Of a stretch of 15,089 bases of DNA, positions 7,488 to 14,002 are shown piece after piece. This DNA is from SZUA-76 sp945787585 (GTDB lineage Bacteria; Pseudomonadota; Gammaproteobacteria; SZUA-140): contig CAMYIG010000058.1 of NCBI GenBank assembly GCA_947258425.1, positions 1 through 15,089 on the forward strand, given 5' to 3'. The translations under genes and the position numbers were made by a program. Below the pieces are notes generated by a model. That model saw only the letters and a list, made by a program, of their open reading frames with translations. It was not told the origin of the DNA and ran no database searches. Every line of letters starts with the position of its first letter. Position 1 is the first letter of the stretch.

Positions 7488-7781
7488 ATGCCATTTCAAC
7501 ACATTAGCATTGAGAATTATAAAATCCTCTCTCGTGAAAAAGAGACAACGTTGATCGATATTCGTGACCCGCAGGCATTTTCAGCGGGGCATATAGAGGG
7601 TGCCATTCATATTAGTAATGACAACGTTGCTGAGTTTGTTGCACAAACAGATATGGGTCGTCCTTTAATTGTCTGTTGTTATCATGGCAACAGTAGCCAG
7701 GGCGCTGCCGATTTTTTTAGTCAGCAGGGTTTTGCAGAGACCTATAGCCTGGAAGGTGGTTATGCGGCGTGGAAAGGTTAG
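7488..7781 (+). CDS. glpE: GlpE-type rhodanese (thiosulfate sulfurtransferase)
   Basis: A 97-residue single-domain rhodanese. It transfers sulfane sulfur from donors such as thiosulfate to thiophilic acceptors through a cysteine persulfide. The active loop CYHGNSSQ begins at Cys64, aligning with Cys65 of E. coli GlpE (108 residues). Also visible are the LIDIRDPQAFSAGHIEGAIH segment (22-41) and the C-terminal GGYAAW. A second cysteine, Cys63, sits beside the catalytic one. Start ATG 7488 has AGGAAG eight bases upstream. It precedes egtB by 55 bases on the same strand, so a shared transcript or shared sulfur role is possible. No glycerol-regulon genes are nearby, so the E. coli glp context is absent. 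Confidence 0.9.
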   Translation: MPFQHISIENYKILSREKETTLIDIRDPQAFSAGHIEGAIHISNDNVAEFVAQTDMGRPLIVCCYHGNSSQGAADFFSQQGFAETYSLEGGYAAWKG

Positions 7782-7808
7782 CTAAATATTTTACCTGTAT
7801 CCTGCAGC

Positions 7809-7814
7809 TATAAT
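7809..7814 (+). promoter_or_regulatory. Candidate -10 box for egtB-egtD
   Basis: A perfect TATAAT stands 22 bases before the chosen egtB start. Transcription from it would begin just before the ribosome site. No matching -35 is visible at normal spacing, so the call is weak. Confidence 0.35.
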
Positions 7815-7836
7815 GCCTACAAACAGGGAGCGGAAA

Positions 7837-9126
7837 ATGAGCAACACACTGGTAGCAAAATCGCCTTTAATGACAGACGATAACTCGCTTATCAATCGTT
7901 ATGCGGCAATACGCAACCAGACTGAAGTGCTCTGCCAGCCACTGGCCATTGAAGATTACGGACTGCAGACGGCCGCGTTTGCCAGCCCAGTCAAATGGCA
8001 TCTTGCCCACACCGCCTGGTTCTTTGAAACGATGGTACTTATCCCCTATCTAAAGGACTATCGTGAGTTTCATGCGGGTTACGATCAGTTATTTAACTCT
8101 TATTACGATACCCTTGGCAACCATCATCCACGTGCGGAACGCGGCCTGTTGTCACGCCCATTGGTCGACGAGGTCTATCAATATCGTCGCCATGTCGATG
8201 AGCATATGCAGCAACTACTGCAGGATGACAAGCATGTTTCGTATCAGGAAATCCAACGTCGTAGCATCCTAGGCCTTAATCACGAACAGCAGCATCAAGA
8301 ATTAATGCTGACCGATATCAAATATAATTTTGGCTATCACCCGATGAAGCCGGTTTATTCTGAGCTCCCTGAATCTCCCATCGTTGTTCAGCAACCGGTG
8401 AAGTGGATCGATTTTAGCGGTGGACTGCATACCATCGGTTTTACTGGCGAAGGATTTAGTTACGATAATGAAATGCCGCTTCACACCCTTTATACACAGG
8501 ATTATCGCCTTGCCTCTCGCCCCGTCAATAATGGTGAGTATATCGATTTTATCACTGACGGTGGTTACCGGAACTCAGACCTTTGGTTGTCTGACGCGTG
8601 GACAGTGATTCAACAACAAAACTGGCAGGCACCACTCTATTGGCAAAAGATTGAAGATCAGTGGTTTTATTTTACGTTGGGTGGCATGCGTGCCATTGAC
8701 CTCGCAGCACCTGTTACTCATGTCAGTTTTTTTGAGACCGCAGCCTATGCTCGCTGGGCCGACAAGCGCCTGCCCACTGAAGCCGAATGGGAGATTGCAG
8801 CGACACAGCAACCAAAAATGAACAAAGGAAATTTTGTCGAGGATGGTTTTCTACAACCTGCCGGCCCACAGTGCAATGCCCCGTTGCAACAACTGTTTGG
8901 TGATGTGTGGGAATGGACGCAAAGCCCCTACACCCCCTACCCCGGTTATCGGCAACAACACGGCCCACTCGGTGAATATAATGGTAAATTTATGAGCAGT
9001 CAGATCGTGCTGCGCGGTGGCTCTTGCGCCACGCCCGTTGACCATATCCGCAGTACCTACCGTAACTTTTTTTACCCACAGGAGCGCTGGCAGTTCAGTG
9101 GCTTTCGTCTGGCGGAGGATCAATGA
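7837..9126 (+). CDS. egtB: EgtB-type hercynine sulfoxide synthase
   Basis: A 429-residue non-haem iron enzyme that joins a thiol substrate to hercynine by O2-dependent C-S bond formation, the central step of ergothioneine synthesis. The N-terminal DinB-like domain holds the three-histidine iron site: the His in KWHLAHT (His58, aligning with the first ligand of the mycobacterial enzyme) and the pair in NHEQQHQE (His149, His153). The C-terminal formylglycine-generating-enzyme/sulfatase-modifying domain shows RLPTEAEWE (~311-319), FGDVWEWTQSPY, VLRGGSC and the terminal FSGFRLA. Start ATG 7837 has AGGGAG six bases upstream; ATG 7813 lacks one. Its stop overlaps egtD. No egtA (gamma-glutamylcysteine) or egtC gene is nearby, so free cysteine could be the sulfur substrate, as in some non-actinobacterial EgtBs. 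No fused methyltransferase is present, so it is not OvoA. Confidence 0.93.
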   Translation: MSNTLVAKSPLMTDDNSLINRYAAIRNQTEVLCQPLAIEDYGLQTAAFASPVKWHLAHTAWFFETMVLIPYLKDYREFHAGYDQLFNSYYDTLGNHHPRAERGLLSRPLVDEVYQYRRHVDEHMQQLLQDDKHVSYQEIQRRSILGLNHEQQHQELMLTDIKYNFGYHPMKPVYSELPESPIVVQQPVKWIDFSGGLHTIGFTGEGFSYDNEMPLHTLYTQDYRLASRPVNNGEYIDFITDGGYRNSDLWLSDAWTVIQQQNWQAPLYWQKIEDQWFYFTLGGMRAIDLAAPVTHVSFFETAAYARWADKRLPTEAEWEIAATQQPKMNKGNFVEDGFLQPAGPQCNAPLQQLFGDVWEWTQSPYTPYPGYRQQHGPLGEYNGKFMSSQIVLRGGSCATPVDHIRSTYRNFFYPQERWQFSGFRLAEDQ

Positions 9127-10121
9127 TGAGCCAAAACAGCGCAAAGCGGTTACGTTTTTATGATATGCAGCCCGAAGTAAATACCCTTTATGACGATGTG
9201 ATTAACGGGCTTAGCCAGCCGCAAAAACAGATCCCACCGAAGTATTTTTATGATGAGCGTGGCTCAGCGTTGTTCGATGCGATCTGCGATACGCCCGAGT
9301 ACTACCCAACGCGCACTGAGATGGCTATTATTGAAAATAATTTAGCCGCAATCTGCGACCGCCTCGGCCATGACTGTGTGCTGATCGAACCGGGCAGTGG
9401 CAGCAGTCAGAAAGTGCGACTACTGCTCGACAGGCTGGAACCACACACCTACATGCCGCTGGATATATCGAGTGATTATCTTAAATCAGTGGCTCACGGT
9501 CTGGCGCAAGAGTACCCTGAAATTAATGTCACGGCGGCCTGCGTTGACTATACCGATCCACTGGAACTGCCCCACTCTACTGGCGACCTGCGTCGCATCG
9601 CCTTTTTTCCCGGCTCAAGTATCGGCAATTTCGAACCGCAGGAGGCCGTCACCTTTCTCGGCAACATGGCTGATCTGGTCAGACCCAACGGCGGCCTGTT
9701 GATCGGTGTCGATTTGAAAAAAGATCCAGCGATACTCAATGCCGCCTACAATGATCAGCAAGGCATCACCGCGCAGTTTAATCTCAATCTACTCGCGCAT
9801 ATCAATCGAGAACTGAATGCCGACTTTGATCTCGATTGCTTCACGCACCGGGCCTTCTATAATGAACTGCTGGGGCGTATTGAAATGCATCTGGTCAGCA
9901 CCATAAAACAGCAGGTGGATATCGCCGAGCACTGTTTTGAATTTGACTGTAACGAAACTATTCACACCGAAAACTCATATAAATACACCGTTACTGAGTT
10001 TCAGGCACTGGCGCACGAGGTTGGCCTTGAGCCAATAGAGGTGTGGCAGGATGAAGCAGGCCTGTTCAGCATTCAATATTATCAGTTAAACAGTAGTATT
10101 TCTGAACGCGCCAGCGACTAA
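9126..10121 (+). CDS. egtD: EgtD, L-histidine N-alpha-trimethyltransferase
   Basis: A 331-residue S-adenosylmethionine-dependent enzyme that trimethylates the alpha-amino group of histidine to hercynine, the first step of ergothioneine synthesis. Motifs: YFYDERGSALFD (40-51), EYYPTRTE (58-65), the SAM-binding EPGSGSSQK (88-96), PGSSIGNFEP (162-171), YNELLGRIEMHLVS (245-258) and HTENSYKY (280-287). Glu282 and Ser284 of the last motif match the imidazole-binding Glu/Ser pair described for the mycobacterial enzyme, so histidine specificity is supported. GGAGG at 9114-9118 serves this gene; ATG 9126 (seven bases away) is preferred to the adjacent ATG 9123 (four bases). Its start overlaps the egtB stop by one base, so the pair is translationally coupled. 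Confidence 0.94.
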   Translation: MSQNSAKRLRFYDMQPEVNTLYDDVINGLSQPQKQIPPKYFYDERGSALFDAICDTPEYYPTRTEMAIIENNLAAICDRLGHDCVLIEPGSGSSQKVRLLLDRLEPHTYMPLDISSDYLKSVAHGLAQEYPEINVTAACVDYTDPLELPHSTGDLRRIAFFPGSSIGNFEPQEAVTFLGNMADLVRPNGGLLIGVDLKKDPAILNAAYNDQQGITAQFNLNLLAHINRELNADFDLDCFTHRAFYNELLGRIEMHLVSTIKQQVDIAEHCFEFDCNETIHTENSYKYTVTEFQALAHEVGLEPIEVWQDEAGLFSIQYYQLNSSISERASD

Positions 10122-10144
10122 CGTGACGATAGAAAATTCAGCGA

Positions 10145-11566
10145 TTACGGCTCGTATCGCCACAGGTCATTGAGGCTTCCTGTGCCATTATCACCCCCGA
10201 ACAGCCAGAGTTGATCGCTACTGTCGACCCAGCCGACACTGCCAAATCGCGCCCCCGGTGTATTAGTGGCATCGTGCTGATTCAGTGTGCCGTAACTGGC
10301 AGACTCGTTAATTGCAGTGCTACCCAGCATCCAGCGCCACTGACTGCCGTTCCAGTGCCACAGGTCACTCAGCCTGCCGTTATTCCCTGAGCTATCGTAG
10401 CCAGCGCCACCCATTAACCAGAATTCACCACTGCTATCGAGCCAACCGACAGCTGAATTACGGCTTCCTGGCACATTGGCACTGGCAGCGGTTTGTTGCG
10501 TGCCATAGGTGCCCGCCTGGTTGACGATATTGTACCCGGCCATCCAGGTCCAGTCGGCCCCATCCCAGCGCCACAGGTCGTTCATGTTGCCGGTTGCACC
10601 CAAGCTATCTTTGCCAATGCCGCCAAACAGCCAGAAGTCACCGTTAGTGGCTTTCCATGCCACGGGCGAATTTCGACTGCCGGGAATATTGGTATTAGCC
10701 GCCGTCTGCTGCGTACCATAGTTGCCCGTTTCATTGATCGTGTCGCTGCCAGAAATCCAGGTCCAGTCACTTCCATCCCAGCGCCACAGGTCATTCAGGT
10801 AATTCGGTGCGCCCGTCGAGTCATACCCCCAGCCACCGAACAGCCATAAATTGCTACTAGCATCGATCCATCCAGCCGCGCTAGCACGACCGCCCGGTGC
10901 ATTTGCATTGTTAGCAATGCCTTTTGTGCCATAGGTACCTGTGATATTGCGTAAGTTGCTGCCGGAGACCCAGGTCCAGTTGGCCCCATCCCAGCGCCAC
11001 AGGTCGCTAAGATGGCCGTTGCTGCCCGCGCTATCGTTACCTTCGCCGCCAAACAGCCAGAAGTCACCGCTGCTGTCTATCCAGCCAACCGCGTTGCTAC
11101 GCGCGCCGGGAATATTCGCTGCGGCCGCTGTATTGAGTGTGCCATAGGTACCAGGCTGATTAATGATTTTACTGCCAGAGATCCAGGTCCAGTTGGTTCC
11201 ATCCCAGCGCCAAAGATCGTTCAGTTTGCCAAAGGCCCCGCCGTTGTCATAACCTTTGCCACCAAACAGCCAGAAGTTACCACTCGCATCCTGCCAACTG
11301 ACTGATCCAGTGCGTGCCCCCGGTTGCTTACTACTACTGGCGACTCCCTGCACTCCATAACTACCGGCCTGATTCACTCCATTGACGCCTGATACCCAGG
11401 CCCAGGTATTGGGGTTTACGGTATTGCTATTATCTGGGGCTGGTGTGGTCGAACTACCACCACTGCTACCGCAGGCGGCCAGCCCCACGGTCAACAGTAT
11501 TATTAAAAGCTGTTGCGCCAATCCATCCAACTGAACGCTAAATTTAATAAGATGAAGCTTCATCAT
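10145..11566 (-). CDS. Kelch-like repeat lipoprotein, six-bladed propeller
   Basis: A 473-residue predicted outer-surface or periplasmic lipoprotein. Residues ~16-31 are hydrophobic and lead into the lipobox LAAC (Cys32), followed by a Gly/Ser/Thr/Pro-rich linker (33-54). The rest is six tandem repeats starting at residue 55: five of exactly 71 residues and a last of 64. Each repeat has the pattern WTWxSGS...N..G.YGT...PG.R...GW.DSSG.FWLFGG.G.DS.G...LNDLWRWDG. The FGG and W-x(6)-W-like spacing mark it as Kelch/galactose-oxidase-like, so a closed six-bladed beta-propeller is expected, probably for protein or glycan binding. No catalytic residues are evident. It converges on egtD with 23 bases between and diverges from the DUF4382 lipoprotein. 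ATG 11566 and 11563 are both possible starts. Specific function unknown. Confidence 0.85.
   Translation of the reverse strand: MMKLHLIKFSVQLDGLAQQLLIILLTVGLAACGSSGGSSTTPAPDNSNTVNPNTWAWVSGVNGVNQAGSYGVQGVASSSKQPGARTGSVSWQDASGNFWLFGGKGYDNGGAFGKLNDLWRWDGTNWTWISGSKIINQPGTYGTLNTAAAANIPGARSNAVGWIDSSGDFWLFGGEGNDSAGSNGHLSDLWRWDGANWTWVSGSNLRNITGTYGTKGIANNANAPGGRASAAGWIDASSNLWLFGGWGYDSTGAPNYLNDLWRWDGSDWTWISGSDTINETGNYGTQQTAANTNIPGSRNSPVAWKATNGDFWLFGGIGKDSLGATGNMNDLWRWDGADWTWMAGYNIVNQAGTYGTQQTAASANVPGSRNSAVGWLDSSGEFWLMGGAGYDSSGNNGRLSDLWHWNGSQWRWMLGSTAINESASYGTLNQHDATNTPGARFGSVGWVDSSDQLWLFGGDNGTGSLNDLWRYEP
10148..11404 (-). repeat. Six tandem 213-bp coding repeats
   Basis: Repeats of 213 bases (five full, the last 192) encode the 71-residue propeller blades. 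Conserved DNA islands recur in each unit, for example the complement of CCATCCCAGCGCCACAGGTC and AACAGCCAGAAG. No insertion or deletion shifts the period in the first five units, which points to duplication within the gene. The DNA similarity could also promote copy-number change by recombination. Confidence 0.9.
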
Positions 11567-11838
11567 GTCCTGACGTATATATATTTTATGATTGCTAAAG
11601 GTATCTGGTTGTTGCGAACACCTCGCGGATTAATCAATTTATCGGTCAATAGCATGGATCAATGAATAAATTGATCAGCGCCAATAAAATGTCAACGTCT
11701 TAAAAAATAACTATATTTTTGTGTATCAGGTCACATTCCAGGAAGATCGACACCTGTTCGTCACCATATTGAGCCGGCTGATATGGTATATTTCGCGCCT
11801 TGAACTAGACAATCATTCTTTATTGAAGGGCACAAGCG
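11567..11838. other. Divergent intergenic region with AT-rich inverted repeat
   Basis: A 272-base gap between two divergent lipoprotein genes, presumably holding both promoters. The clearest structure is ATCAATTTAT (11633-11642) matched by ATAAATTGAT (11666-11675): 10-bp arms around a 23-base spacer. The spacer holds further TCAAT copies. This could be an operator or a hairpin. No coding frame of note and no strong -35/-10 pair was found. Confidence 0.4.
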
Positions 11839-13332
11839 ATGAGACTTACTTATTTATGGGCGCTACTGTTTGCGTTATCGACAGTACTACTCGGTTGTGG
11901 TGATGGCACTTCAGAGGATTCACCCGCCTCATCAAACACGGCGAGTAAAGGTACCGGCTCAGTCGCCGTACTCATGACAGATGCGCCGATTGATGATTTT
12001 GATCACTTCTGGCTGACGGTCACAGAAATTTCGTTATTGAGTGATGACGGCAAGGTCTCTATCTTTTCTGGCAGTGAGCGACTTGATCTTCTCGATTTGA
12101 ATAGCCATTCCGATCTGTTTGCCTTGGCTGACAATATTCCCGCCGGTCACTACGACAAGATTCGCATGCGTGTCTCTAAGCCGCTACTGGTAAGCCTGCA
12201 TGACGATGGTACTGTAGATAAAAGCATTGTTCCGAAGATGTCGGGGAACGGAAAACTAGACCTGAAACCCAGCAGTGATTTAGTGGTAGTACACGGTGAA
12301 ATGCTTGCGTTACAGATTGACCTTGATGCCGACAAGTCGATTCACCTGATTCAACAGGGCAATGGCGCTTATCGCTTTCGTCCAGTGATCTTTATTGATG
12401 TGATTTCAGATAAAGTCAGCGGCAAGCTAGTGCGTGTCGCAGGGGTTATTGATGATGTTGAGAACGATCACTTTAAACTTTGCCGTACAGGCATGCGCAT
12501 TGAATCGCATGATGATAGCCGTGAGAGCGAATCTACACACGAATCAGATCATGATGCTGAAGATGATTCAGAACACGAAAGTGAGCATCATGAATCGCAT
12601 CCAAATGAAGATGACCACGAGCGCTGCGTTACCGTCAACCGCAGTGACAATACCACCTACTTCAATGCTAATGGCGAAGTGCTTGATCCAGTCACACTGG
12701 TAGAAGGGGCGCCAGCAACAGTACTGGGGTATTTCCGTACGCGGACGAACCACACGATTAGCCTTGATGCGCAGGTAGTTGAATTCGGTCCTGCCGATAC
12801 TTTTCAGCAGTATGCTGGTGTAGTCGATGAATTGGATCTCGCCAATAATACTTTTATTCTGCGTGACAGCAGCGATCATTTATTCACGGTTTCATTTGAT
12901 GACGCTAGTAAATTCTTTGCGATGAATGGTGAACTACTTTCAGTTGCTGATCTAGAACTGGGCAGCAGCGTCAAGGTCGACGGTGTCTTACATAGCGCCG
13001 AAAATATGATTAAAGCTGCTGCGATTTTTATCGATACAACAGCGCCCGTTAGCAATGTCACTCATCAGCTATCAGGGACTATTTCGTTACTGTACGATGA
13101 TATGTCAGGATTTGAGATAGTCGATGAATCACAGATCATTACTAATATCTGTGTACGATTGGGTGCTGAGAGTAATATCTATCTACTAACCACCCTGGTC
13201 GATGGCAGTTTCAACAGTGAAGCCGTAGGTATCGCTGCGCTGCAAACGTCACAGTATGTTGAAGTGTACGGTGCATTTAACCAACCCTCAGGCTGCTTTA
13301 TGGCCGACAACATTTTGGCCGGAGCGCCCTGA
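11839..13332 (+). CDS. DUF4382-domain lipoprotein with acidic/His-rich insert
   Basis: A 497-residue predicted lipoprotein. A signal peptide leads to a lipobox ending at Cys20 (VLLGC). Residues ~38-190 match DUF4382, a family of exported proteins, starting GTGSVAVLMTDAPIDDFD and including WLTVTEISLL and IPAGHYDKIRMRV. The rest looks like three beta-rich DUF5666-like units (~195-318, ~323-400, ~408-495). The first is split by an insert at 222-261 in which 27 of 40 residues are Asp, Glu or His (eight His), flanked by Cys215 and Cys263, which could form a disulfide; Cys438/Cys486 could form another. The insert suggests binding of divalent metal ions such as Zn2+, Cu2+ or Ca2+, an inference. Start ATG 11839 has GAAGGG eight bases upstream. 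It ends 23 bases before a strong terminator. Function of the family is unknown. Confidence 0.85.
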   Translation: MRLTYLWALLFALSTVLLGCGDGTSEDSPASSNTASKGTGSVAVLMTDAPIDDFDHFWLTVTEISLLSDDGKVSIFSGSERLDLLDLNSHSDLFALADNIPAGHYDKIRMRVSKPLLVSLHDDGTVDKSIVPKMSGNGKLDLKPSSDLVVVHGEMLALQIDLDADKSIHLIQQGNGAYRFRPVIFIDVISDKVSGKLVRVAGVIDDVENDHFKLCRTGMRIESHDDSRESESTHESDHDAEDDSEHESEHHESHPNEDDHERCVTVNRSDNTTYFNANGEVLDPVTLVEGAPATVLGYFRTRTNHTISLDAQVVEFGPADTFQQYAGVVDELDLANNTFILRDSSDHLFTVSFDDASKFFAMNGELLSVADLELGSSVKVDGVLHSAENMIKAAAIFIDTTAPVSNVTHQLSGTISLLYDDMSGFEIVDESQIITNICVRLGAESNIYLLTTLVDGSFNSEAVGIAALQTSQYVEVYGAFNQPSGCFMADNILAGAP

Positions 13333-13355
13333 TAAGCAGAACAGAGTGAGTTAAA

Positions 13356-13392
13356 CCTAAAAAACCCTGCCATTACGGCAGGGTTTTTTAGG
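13356..13392. terminator. Perfect 16-bp bidirectional intrinsic terminator
   Basis: CCTAAAAAACCCTGCC (13356-13371) and its exact complement (13377-13392) form a 16-bp stem with a five-base ATTAC loop. The GC core is flanked by six A on the left and six T on the right, so it works in both directions. It lies 23 bases after the DUF4382 lipoprotein gene and downstream of the converging yajD-like gene, and probably ends both transcripts. Confidence 0.92.
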
Positions 13393-13413
13393 TGGAAGCT
13401 AATCCTCAGTATG

Positions 13414-13497
13414 TTAATCGATGGTCATTGAGAAGTTAACAACCCCTTCCTTTGCGGGCGATAACGAGCCAGCGAATGTCCACTCGATAGTACGCCT
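13414..13497 (-). pseudogene. Short C-terminal fossil of a surface-type beta-sandwich protein
   Basis: Directly downstream of the yajD-like stop codon, and in its reading frame, 27 codons read TIEWTFAGSLSPAKEGVVNF-SMTID after two arginines, ending at TAA 13414-13416. The pattern (W-x-F-x-G-x-L-x-P...G-x-V-x-F-x-M-x-I-D) resembles the last strands of DUF11-like repeats of exported proteins ('W.l.G.LaPG.sgtv.f.v.i'). It has no plausible start and no upstream domain, so it is read as the end of a deleted gene. The likeness is from memory and the piece is short, so chance is possible. Confidence 0.4.
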
Positions 13498-13860
13498 CTA
13501 TTTGTTTAATTTAGACTTGAGATCGGCAAACGGGCTAAACGTTGCAGTATCCACCTGGCTGCTGCCTGTCCCGGTATTCCCTTGATGCGCTTCGAGCTGG
13601 CGTTGATGTTCATTGTCATGGCAGTAGATACACAACAGCTCCCAGTTACTGCCGTCGAGTGGGTTGTTGTCATGATTGTGGTCGCGGTGATGGACCGTCA
13701 GCTCCTGTAGATTGGTGCGATCAAACTCACGGCAACAGCGACCACAGATATGTGGGTAGAGCTTCAACGCCCGTTCACGATACCCTTTGTCACTTTGATC
13801 ACGGGCGCGGCGTGATTCGGCCACCACCTCGTTTAACTTCTCTTCATCCAGTTTTGCCAT
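13498..13860 (-). CDS. yajD: YajD-like HNH nuclease family protein
   Basis: A 120-residue protein closely matching E. coli YajD. GYRERALKLYPHICGRCCRE covers residues 26-45. The HNH core has a CxxC pair (Cys39/Cys42), VHHRDHNHDNNP (56-67), GSNWELLCIYCHD (70-82) with the second CxxC (Cys77/Cys80), and His81/His85. The C-terminus SPFADLKSKLNK matches the YajD ending, so the gene is complete. The four cysteines likely bind a structural zinc, and the HH/N/H residues form a beta-beta-alpha metal nuclease site. Its cellular role is not established; homologues are chromosomal and widespread, so this is not evidence of a phage or homing element by itself. The N-terminal ~25 residues are charged and longer than in E. 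coli. It diverges from nnrS. Confidence 0.9.
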   Translation of the reverse strand: MAKLDEEKLNEVVAESRRARDQSDKGYRERALKLYPHICGRCCREFDRTNLQELTVHHRDHNHDNNPLDGSNWELLCIYCHDNEHQRQLEAHQGNTGTGSSQVDTATFSPFADLKSKLNK

Positions 13861-13892
13861 GCTGCTTACTCTGCGGTTGGTGATAAAAGAAA

Positions 13893-13913
13893 CTCTGATG
13901 AATTAAATCAGAG
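13893..13913. promoter_or_regulatory. Palindrome between yajD and nnrS
   Basis: CTCTGAT (13893-13899) and ATCAGAG (13907-13913) are exact inverted repeats around seven bases (GAATTAA). The site lies in the divergent intergenic region, 33 bases from the yajD start and 90 from the nnrS start. A dimeric-regulator operator is plausible. The spacing does not fit the FNR/Dnr consensus TTGAT-N4-ATCAA, so no regulator is assigned. Confidence 0.4.
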
Positions 13914-14002
13914 ACCCCTTAATACTATCGCCATGCCGCTCGATTCTCAATGGCTGTATACCCTACTCACAATCAGCGTGTTTGCGGTACACTCAGATAG
14001 CA

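Noticed and set aside
10312..11305. Plus-strand open frames with repeated protein patterns opposite the propeller gene
   Set aside because: Their repetition mirrors the 213-bp repeats of the real gene on the other strand; they have no domain or ribosome site of their own.
10148..11404. Regular repeats considered as a CRISPR or satellite array
   Set aside because: The 213-bp period is in frame and encodes conserved 71-residue blades; there are no short identical repeats with unique spacers.
13498..13860. HNH gene considered as a homing endonuclease or phage marker
   Set aside because: Its close match to chromosomal YajD over the whole length and the lack of nearby intron, intein or phage genes argue against a mobile element.
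13542..13883. 113-codon plus-strand frame opposite the yajD-like gene
   Set aside because: The minus-strand frame has a complete HNH motif set; this one is its antisense shadow.
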